A stretch of DNA of 51,456 bases. Origin: an uncultured Thermoguttaceae bacterium. GTDB taxonomy: Bacteria > Planctomycetota > Planctomycetia > Pirellulales > Thermoguttaceae. How positions within the stretch are numbered: the first letter of the stretch is position 1; each line of letters opens with the position of its first letter. The position numbers and the translations under genes are program-made. The notes beneath the pieces were generated by a model. It was not told the origin of the DNA. It searched no databases and saw only the letters and a list, made by a program, of their open reading frames with translations. Positions 45,764 to 51,456 of the stretch are shown here, one piece after another. Where the stretch lies: the NCBI GenBank assembly GCA_938042245.1, contig CALIRO010000082.1, positions 1 through 51,456 of the forward strand, in the 5' to 3' direction.

Positions 45764-45926
45764 CGTAACATTCCACCCAAATGATGCAACCGGTCATTTC
45801 TGGGAAAGAGGAAGCTAGTTTTTTTCAAGGGATTTTTGCTCTCTGGATTTCCGCTTTCACGGCAGTAACCCTCGGAGGCGTTGTGCCTAAAAAACTGTGC
45901 CTTCCTCCAGTCGGCTGAAATCTTAC
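45764..45926. repeat. MITE-like dispersed element, copy 5
   Basis: The left end CGTAACATTCCACCCAAATG and right end AGTCGGCTGAAATCTTAC are inverted ends. Its body closely parallels copy 3 (CAACCGGTC, CTGGGAAAG, GGAAGCTAGTTTTTTT, CCTAAAAAACTG). It is 163 bases long, in the gap between the parAB promoter side and the HAD gene. No coding capacity. Confidence 0.75.
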
Positions 45927-45981
45927 AGTTTCCCCTATTCCATAAAGACGGAGAGACACAGCATTAGGAGAAAAAACTCCC

Positions 45982-46743
45982 ATGGAAGCCCGGATTTTCC
46001 GCCCAAAAGCGGTGGTTTTTGACATGGACGGCCTGATGTTTAACACCGAAGAGCTTTATTGGGAAGTAGGCAGCGAGCTATTGCGGCGTCGGGGCCGACA
46101 TTACACCCGGGCATTGTGCGACGCCATGATGGGCTTGCAACCGCAGCCGGCTTTCCAAACCATGATCGACTGGCATGGGTTGTCGGACAGCTGGGAGCAA
46201 CTGGCTGCTGAATCCGAAGAGATCTATTTTTCCCTGCTGGATCAGTATCCGGTCCAGGTGATGCCGGGGCTATGGGAATTGCTCGATGCCTTAGAGAAGG
46301 CCGGGATTCCAAAAGCCATTGGTACCAGTAGCCGGCGCCGGACCCTGCAAGCCCTCCTTAGCCGATTCCAACTCCAAGGAAGATTTGCCTTTACGCTGAC
46401 GGCCGAAGACGTTCAGCATAGCAAACCCCATCCGGAGATATATCAGAAGGCGGCAGAACGGTTTGGCCTGACCCCCCAAGAAGTGGTGGTTTTGGAGGAT
46501 AGTCAGGCAGGTTGTCAGGCGGCGGTGGCAGCCGGGACCATTGCAGTGGCCGTTCCTGGCCCCCATAGCCGACACCATGACTTCAGTCAAGCCAGTCTGG
46601 TCATCGACAGTTTGGCCGATCCCAGGCTGTATCAATTGCTGGATTTGCCGATTCCTTCGGAAAAAGGAGAACCTATCCCCCAGAGGGTGGGACCACCTCC
46701 CCCTCGAACAAGCCGCTCTCCAGGCCGTTCGGAAAAAGAGTAG
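45982..46743 (+). CDS. HAD-superfamily phosphatase/phosphomutase (beta-PGM-like)
   Basis: A 253-residue enzyme of HAD subfamily IA. Motif I is FDMDGLMFNTE (Asp14 and Asp16), followed by the helical cap. Motif II is the Thr/Ser in IGTSSRRRTL, motif III the Lys in SKPHPEIY, and motif IV VVLEDSQAGCQAA. The set is complete, so it should be active on a small phosphate ester such as a sugar phosphate. The ~20 residues at the C-terminus are Pro/Arg-rich. AGGAG precedes ATG 45982. It stands alone after a dispersed repeat. The substrate cannot be told: beta-phosphoglucomutase, pseudouridine phosphatase and 2-deoxyglucose-6-phosphatase relatives all share these motifs. Confidence 0.9.
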   Translation: MEARIFRPKAVVFDMDGLMFNTEELYWEVGSELLRRRGRHYTRALCDAMMGLQPQPAFQTMIDWHGLSDSWEQLAAESEEIYFSLLDQYPVQVMPGLWELLDALEKAGIPKAIGTSSRRRTLQALLSRFQLQGRFAFTLTAEDVQHSKPHPEIYQKAAERFGLTPQEVVVLEDSQAGCQAAVAAGTIAVAVPGPHSRHHDFSQASLVIDSLADPRLYQLLDLPIPSEKGEPIPQRVGPPPPRTSRSPGRSEKE

Positions 46744-46918
46744 TAGAAAATAGCCTGCAAGAGGGGAGGACAATGGAAAGTATTCGGCCCCGATGGCCGG
46801 ATAGAAAAACCAGAAGGATATGAATTTCCCGAGAGCCTCCTCGATCCGGAAAAACTGTCAGACCTCAGGGAGGCCGAGGGGAATAATTCTGCTTGCCCAG
46901 GGCCTTTCCAAACACGGG

Positions 46919-47302
46919 TTAGCTTTCTGTTGCCGCCGGTGCCGGGGCCAAAAGGGTATCTTCATGTTCGTAGGCCGGCGCACAACAGCAAAGGAATTTC
47001 AACAGGCCTTCTCCGGTGTTAGTGATCTGATGTAAACAGCCCGGCGGAATGGCAATAGCGTCGCCCGGCCCAACCGGACGAAGCTCTCCTTCTACCTGCA
47101 TCAGGCCTTGGCCTTCCAGAATGTAGTAGATTTCTTCGCTCTTTAGATGGCGATGGGCGATGGTTGAGCTTCCAGGGGGCAAGCGGGCTTCGGCCAACGA
47201 TTGGTTGCGAATACTGGAGTTCCGATACGCTAAAAGTTCTCGAATCTCCGAGCCGTCTTTGGTAATAAAGGCCGGTACTTCGTTTACATTTTTTACCTCC
47301 AT
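46919..47302 (-). CDS. Cupin domain protein
   Basis: A 127-residue single-domain cupin from ATG 47302, chosen because CAGGAGAATCCCT precedes it; an in-frame ATG at 47356 has no such site. Cupin motif 1 is seen in IAHRHLKSEEIYYILEGQGL (His, His, Glu metal ligands) and motif 2 in GDAIAIPPGCLHQITNTG (His). A CCC run follows near the C-terminus (KFLCCCAPAYEHED). Its small-molecule or metal-dependent role is unknown. It is on the minus strand 97 bases downstream of rsmD, possibly cotranscribed. Confidence 0.88.
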   Translation of the reverse strand: MEVKNVNEVPAFITKDGSEIRELLAYRNSSIRNQSLAEARLPPGSSTIAHRHLKSEEIYYILEGQGLMQVEGELRPVGPGDAIAIPPGCLHQITNTGEGLLKFLCCCAPAYEHEDTLLAPAPAATES

Positions 47303-47399
47303 AGGGATTCTCCTGGAGAGTTTGCAGCGAAAATCTCCTAGATAGTTTTCGCCCAAAGCTCAAGCGAGTTCTTCCGAAAGAAAAAAATCCTTTGAGCGA

Positions 47400-48065
47400 T
47401 CAGGTCTCTACGCCGGCCTCCGATGTGTGAGATTTGTGCCAAATAGCCAGCACAGTAGGACGGTAATACCGGATGTCCCATTGGTCTGGATCGGGCAGTA
47501 GTTGGGGGTCAAATCGGCCATCCGCTTCTACTACCAAAAGGCTTTCCGGCGGTGCTCGCTGAAGCAGTCCGCCGATAAGCTCCAGCATTTCTTTTCGTCG
47601 GGTTCGATAAAACTCATACGGGGGGCTGCAAAAGACCAGCCACGGGGTGCTAGGTAAGTCCGGACCTCGGCGAAACCAAATAAAGGTATCCGCTATGAGC
47701 ACCTGACAGCAGTCCTGAACTCCTAACTGAAGGATGTTTTGGCGTAACAGGGCGGCAGTGGGCCGATGGGATTCCAAAAACAAGGCGCCGGATGCCCCTC
47801 GGCTAACAGCTTCCAATCCCAAAGCTCCTGTACCAGCAAACAGATCGACCGCATATTTGCCCTCAATCTTTGGGCCGAGAATGGAAAACAATGCCTCTCG
47901 CACTCGGTCTTTCATCGGGCGGGTTCGGGGATCGCCGCTATAGCGGAGGCGTCGGCCTCGAAACCTGCCGGCAATAATCCGTACACCGGCCACTGGGCCA
48001 GAGCGCCGGCATACATTTTTCCGCTTGGAATTCTCAGGATTCGGCTTTGGTATCATTTCTTTCAT
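47400..48065 (-). CDS. rsmD: RsmD-family 16S rRNA (guanine-N2) methyltransferase
   Basis: A 221-residue SAM-dependent methyltransferase. The opening block VRIIAGRFRGRRLRY and RTRPMKDRVREALFSILG are hallmark RsmD sequences. Motif I is VDLFAGTGALGLEAVSRGA. The catalytic (N/D/S)PPY motif reads CSPPYEFY, with Ser instead of the usual Asp, a tolerated variant among amino-methyltransferases. It is expected to methylate G966 of 16S rRNA. About 24 residues precede the family domain; ATG 48065 or the ATG three codons on could be the start. The cupin gene follows on the same strand. Confidence 0.9.
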   Translation of the reverse strand: MKEMIPKPNPENSKRKNVCRRSGPVAGVRIIAGRFRGRRLRYSGDPRTRPMKDRVREALFSILGPKIEGKYAVDLFAGTGALGLEAVSRGASGALFLESHRPTAALLRQNILQLGVQDCCQVLIADTFIWFRRGPDLPSTPWLVFCSPPYEFYRTRRKEMLELIGGLLQRAPPESLLVVEADGRFDPQLLPDPDQWDIRYYRPTVLAIWHKSHTSEAGVET

Positions 48066-48208
48066 TCCCAGCTTCTTGTATCCGAGGGGGATTGGCCTAC
48101 CCTGCCGAACTCATGCCATTTCTCTGTCTCGTGTCAATGCTTTAACGCTCAGCAACCCTTGCCCCCTCGTCTTAAAACTCTATATTTTATGGTATGTTAA
48201 TCGCTTTG

Positions 48209-48370
48209 GTAATATTTCCGCCGAATGAAGAATTCCACTGCCTTTTCCAAGGAAGGTCGTCTGTCGTCCTTCCCGCGAAAGCGGCAGTCCAGAACAGGTA
48301 AACCAGCAGAAAAAAGGGGATTCCTGCTTTTGCATCAGGGATCGGTTGCTTCATTCGGCGGAAATGTTTC
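48209..48370. repeat. MITE-like dispersed element, copy 6
   Basis: GTAATATTTCCGCCGAATGAAG at the left is the near-perfect inverse of CTTCATTCGGCGGAAATGTTTC at the right, a 20-plus-base inverted repeat. Internally it has CCCGCGAAAGCGG, a hairpin with a GAAA loop. It is 162 bases long, between rsmD and the cyclophilin gene (divergent), so it lies in or near both promoters. Confidence 0.8.
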
Positions 48371-48454
48371 TAGTTTTTTGAAAAATCCTCCAACGATCTC
48401 CGTTTGTCGAGCGTAGAAGAATAGCTGAAAATAAAGATTTTTAGGAGGGCGAGA

Positions 48455-49891
48455 GTGAATATGCCACGATTATTGAGAATCATGGCGGTTTGCACGTTAG
48501 CTATTAGTTCCGGGATCGTCCTGGGATGGTGGGTAGCCAAGGCTGAGCAAGGGGGAGCAGAAAAATCCGGTAGCGGCGCGGCGCAGGGCCCACCGACTCC
48601 GACTAGCAACGCCGAGCAGGAATTTGAGCAGATTTTCCGGCAATGGAAGAGCCTGGTGGAGGATCTCCGGAGAATGGTGGAAGAATACCGGATTGCGGAG
48701 CCAGCCCGGCGGGCGGAGATTGTGCCTCGGTATCGGCAGCAGCTTCAAACAAGCGAGCTGTTGCTGCCCCGGCTGGTGGAGGCGGCCGAAAAAGCCTATC
48801 AACAGACCCCCCAACCAAAAGGCCAACTTCAGGACTTCCTACTGGCCTATTTCTACGAAAGAGTGGCTCGGGATGATTACGAAATCGCCTATCGGATCGG
48901 GCGGCTTTTGCTCCAACGGGGGTGTCCAGATCGCCGTCTTACGAATATGACCGCCTATGCCGCTTTTTGCGTCAATCAATATGAGCAGGCCTGGCAACTG
49001 TTTCAGAAGGCCAAGGCAGAAGGGAAATTTCGGCCGTTGGACCGAAAAGATGTACTGAACGCTACTGTGGAACAGTTTCTGAAAGATCCGGAACCTTTCC
49101 GCCAGGCCTGGCAACGGGAACTGCAATTCCAAGAGGCGGAACAAAAAGCCGACAATTTGCCCCGGGTTCGACTCCGCACCAACCGGGGCGATCTGGTGCT
49201 GGAACTCTTCGAGGACCAGGCGCCGAACACCGTCGCTAATTTCATTTCGCTTGTCGAGCGGGGTTTTTACAATGGACTGACGTTCCATCGGGTCATCGAC
49301 GGCTTCATGGCCCAAGGCGGCTGTCCCAGGGGCGATGGCAGCGGCGGTCCCGGTTATACCATTGCCTGCGAATGCTACCAACCGAATCGTCGGCAGCATT
49401 TTCGGGGCGTGTTGAGCATGGCTCATCGAGGCCGAGATACCGGCGGTTCCCAGTTTTTTATCACCTTTGTTCCCACCCCGCATCTGGACTCTCGGATCGA
49501 CCCGAAAACCGGCCAGCCGGAAATCGATCCCCAAACCGGTCAGCCTTCTGTGGGCCATACCGTCTTTGGCCGAGTGATTGAAGGCATGGAGGTCTTGGCG
49601 AAACTCCAGCGTCGCAGCCCCACCAATCCGGAGGCGCCCCCAGCCGACAAAATCCTCAAAGCCGTGGTCCTCCGAAAACGCCCCCATGATTATATACCCA
49701 AAAAGATCCAATCGGTGCAGGAGGAACTGCCGCTGCCGGACGTCCCTGTGCAAGAGGAAAAACGGGCCTCACCTCCTGCCGACGCCGACGTCTCATCCCT
49801 AAAACCCTTTCTGCCAGCAAAGGCTGCGAAGCAGAACTCCACTCCAAACGAAGAGCCCAACCAATCGCCTGCAGGGGCACCCGTTCCATAA
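48455..49891 (+). CDS. Membrane-anchored cyclophilin-type peptidyl-prolyl isomerase
   Basis: A 478-residue protein with an N-terminal signal anchor ([20 protein letters not shown], residues ~9-28), an alpha-helical extension to ~235 with TPR-like character ([32 protein letters not shown]), and a cyclophilin domain at ~237-405. The active-site set is present: [13 protein letters not shown], the GSQFFIT block and [15 protein letters not shown] Pro/Ala/Lys-rich disordered tail follows. It would catalyse prolyl isomerisation outside the inner membrane. The start GTG 48455 has AGGAGGGCGAGA upstream; ATG 48461 is an equal alternative. A good terminator follows the gene. Confidence 0.92.
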   Translation: MNMPRLLRIMAVCTLAISSGIVLGWWVAKAEQGGAEKSGSGAAQGPPTPTSNAEQEFEQIFRQWKSLVEDLRRMVEEYRIAEPARRAEIVPRYRQQLQTSELLLPRLVEAAEKAYQQTPQPKGQLQDFLLAYFYERVARDDYEIAYRIGRLLLQRGCPDRRLTNMTAYAAFCVNQYEQAWQLFQKAKAEGKFRPLDRKDVLNATVEQFLKDPEPFRQAWQRELQFQEAEQKADNLPRVRLRTNRGDLVLELFEDQAPNTVANFISLVERGFYNGLTFHRVIDGFMAQGGCPRGDGSGGPGYTIACECYQPNRRQHFRGVLSMAHRGRDTGGSQFFITFVPTPHLDSRIDPKTGQPEIDPQTGQPSVGHTVFGRVIEGMEVLAKLQRRSPTNPEAPPADKILKAVVLRKRPHDYIPKKIQSVQEELPLPDVPVQEEKRASPPADADVSSLKPFLPAKAAKQNSTPNEEPNQSPAGAPVP

Positions 49892-49919
49892 ATCCGGCCT
49901 GAGCGCCGGATGGTTTTTC
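49892..49919 (+). terminator. Rho-independent terminator after the cyclophilin gene
   Basis: ATCCGGC pairs with GCCGGAT (perfect 7 bp) around CTGAGC, then GGTTTTTC. It starts right at the stop codon of the cyclophilin gene and separates it from the antiporter gene. Confidence 0.8.
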
Positions 49920-50028
49920 GCTCGTTAATTCCGAAAGGAGTCCCAGCCAAGTATCCCTCACCATATACGGCCTGAGCGACAGGCGGCTCTTACCGGACTG
50001 TTTCCTCATTGTGCGATTGAGGCAGGAT

Positions 50029-51156
50029 ATGGCTGTAGAACAACTGATCCAACCAGCGGTTTGGTTTTGCCTTGGGCTTATCGTGTTGGCGGCAGGGGGG
50101 GAATTGTTGGTGTATGGGGCGGCCCGATTGGCCCGCACGCTCGGCATGTCGCCCCTGGTAGTCGGGCTGACGGTAGTGGCCTATGGCACAAGCATGCCCG
50201 AACTAGCCGTTACTGTTCACGCCGCATGGTCTGGCAGCGGAGAAATCGCCCTGGGCAATGTAATTGGCAGCAATATCGCCAATATCCTTTTGGTGTTGGG
50301 GGCTTCAGCAGCCATAGTGCCGCTAACCGTTTCCGTACGGTTAATCCGGTTCGATGTGCCGGTGTTGATCGGTGTATCGCTGGTGGTTTTTGCCATGGGC
50401 TGGGATGGCCAGATCAGCCAACAGGAAGGGCTCATCCTGCTTGCCGGGATTGTGGTTTATACGTTGGTGGTGATTTGGGCGGCCCGCCGTGAGGTGGCCC
50501 CGGAGGTTGCCGAAGAATATACTGCCGCTTTTCCTCCCCCACCGAAAAGAAGTTGGACATGGGCAGGTTATTATGCCATCATCTGCGTCCTGGCACTGGC
50601 ACTGCTCGAAATGGGCACTCGGTGGATGGTTCAATCCGCCGTCCAGATCGCTCATACGTTGGGGGTGGGTGAACTGATTATTGGCTTGACGATCGTGGCT
50701 GTTGGCACCTCGCTGCCGGAGATGGCCACCTCGCTGATTGCTGCTCTGCGCAGACAACGCGATATTGCGGTCGGCAATATCGTGGGCAGTTGTCTTTTCA
50801 ATTTACTGTTGGTTTTAGGGGCGGCAGGCGTTTTGAGCCCCCAAGGGCTTCCGGTGCCGGAGCAGGCGCGCTGGGCCGATTTGCCCATCATGCTGGCTGC
50901 TGCCGCCGTTTGTCTTCCGATCTTCTTTACCGGCCAACGGATCGCCCGAGGGGAAGGTTTTTTGCTGGTAGGGTATTATGGAGCCTACACCGCTTATCTT
51001 GTATTAAGAGCTGTGCAGTACGAAACCGTACTATACTATTTTCGGGAGACGATGTTCCTGTTCGTGTTGCCTTTGACACTGCTGACGTTGATTGTTACCA
51101 CCTGGCAAGCAGTACGAAGAGCAAAATTGTCCAATTGCCCTCCTAATCCAAGATAA
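50029..51156 (+). CDS. Calcium/sodium antiporter, CaCA family (YrbG-like)
   Basis: A ~375-residue inner-membrane cation exchanger with about ten hydrophobic segments in two inverted halves. The alpha-1 repeat reads VAYGTSMPELAVTVHA with GNVIGSNIANILLVLG; the alpha-2 repeat reads VAVGTSLPEMATSLIA with GNIVGSCLFNLLLVLG. The GTSxPE acidic residues that bind Ca/Na are present in both. An acidic/Pro loop (~145-175) links the halves. The frame opens at GTG 50011, but ATG 50029 follows GAGGCAGGAT and starts closer to the first helix. It exports Ca2+ against Na+ or H+; which ion is driven cannot be read from sequence. It is preceded by the cyclophilin terminator. Confidence 0.93.
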   Translation: MAVEQLIQPAVWFCLGLIVLAAGGELLVYGAARLARTLGMSPLVVGLTVVAYGTSMPELAVTVHAAWSGSGEIALGNVIGSNIANILLVLGASAAIVPLTVSVRLIRFDVPVLIGVSLVVFAMGWDGQISQQEGLILLAGIVVYTLVVIWAARREVAPEVAEEYTAAFPPPPKRSWTWAGYYAIICVLALALLEMGTRWMVQSAVQIAHTLGVGELIIGLTIVAVGTSLPEMATSLIAALRRQRDIAVGNIVGSCLFNLLLVLGAAGVLSPQGLPVPEQARWADLPIMLAAAAVCLPIFFTGQRIARGEGFLLVGYYGAYTAYLVLRAVQYETVLYYFRETMFLFVLPLTLLTLIVTTWQAVRRAKLSNCPPNPR

Positions 51157-51200
51157 GCTGATAGAAGCCGCGGCTTCGGCTCTTGCAGAATCGGAGAAGC

Positions 51201-51379
51201 CATCGCAGCTAGAAGAAAGCCCCCGGAGGCAAATTCAATTGAGTTTTGTCCCAGGTTCGGGTGTGGGAATGCATCAATCGCAGCTAGGACAAAGCCCCCG
51301 GAGGCAATTCCATAGGATTTTCAATTGGCAGATTGAGGCCAAGCAGAAGCCATTGCAGCTAGGATAAAGCCCCCGGAGG
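51201..51379. repeat. Three short direct repeats at the right edge
   Basis: The units GCAGCTAGAAGAAAGCCCCC, GCAGCTAGGACAAAGCCCCC and GCAGCTAGGATAAAGCCCCC, each continuing CGGAGG, begin at about 51205, 51280 and 51355, roughly 75 bases apart. The first and third are preceded by AGAAGCCAT. The GCCCCCGGAGGC core is an imperfect palindrome. Spacers of ~45 bases differ in sequence. No cas gene is present. Confidence 0.7.
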
Positions 51380-51456
51380 GGCGGAGAAGCTATGCAGCGG
51401 GCTCTCAGCGAGTCGGCAACGCCCAGACATCTGCTAATACAAGATAATCCGCCAGG

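Noticed and set aside
51201..51379. CRISPR array
   Set aside because: Only three imperfect units, with spacers of ~45 bases containing partly similar sequence, and no cas genes.

Overview
The window is a G+C-rich bacterial chromosome segment. Its gene families best fit a planctomycete, probably a thermophilic or anaerobic Pirellulales/Thermogutta-like lineage. The grounds are a DUF6786 protein, a very large secreted alpha-2-macroglobulin, an FHA protein with a long acidic tail, a degenerate receiver protein and a short coiled-coil protein next to a CCA-adding-type enzyme. This placement is inference; no rRNA is present.

The centrepiece is a minus-strand Wood-Ljungdahl cluster at about 6.2-22.0 kb. 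In transcription order it holds fhs (formate-THF ligase), a DUF166 protein, a small HMA-like protein lacking CxxC, cooS/acsA (CO dehydrogenase), an acsB::acsD fusion (acetyl-CoA synthase joined by a long Ala/Pro linker to the corrinoid protein small subunit), acsC (corrinoid protein large subunit), an acsV/RACo-like corrinoid activator, a CooC-like nickel ATPase, acsE (methyl-THF:corrinoid methyltransferase) and a second CooC. Together these cover CO2/CO interconversion, methyl transfer, acetyl-CoA assembly or cleavage, corrinoid reactivation and nickel loading. Of the methyl branch only fhs is here. A SufR-like regulator with a cysteine-rich C-terminus lies convergently just past the cluster end.

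Left of the cluster are a truncated DUF6786 gene, an M48/Ste24 protease, a 59-residue coiled-coil gene and the tRNA nucleotidyltransferase-family gene. Right of it are the 2048-residue alpha-2-macroglobulin with a strong terminator, a PAC2 protein, a GntR/FCD regulator, the pseudo-receiver protein, the str operon (rpsL-rpsG-fusA) with a good promoter, the FHA protein, a TPR plus polysaccharide-export pair, an ASCH-like protein, a membrane protein, tRNA-Pro(UGG), parAB, a HAD phosphatase, a cupin, rsmD, a membrane-anchored cyclophilin and a CaCA antiporter.

A second theme is a family of about 160-190 bp elements in intergenic gaps, with terminal inverted repeats close to GTAACATTTCAGCCGAAT and internal hairpins. 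They look like MITEs. At least six two-ended copies are visible, one between rpsL and rpsG, plus degraded pieces. Other palindromic repeats and a cluster of three short direct repeats at the right edge are also described.
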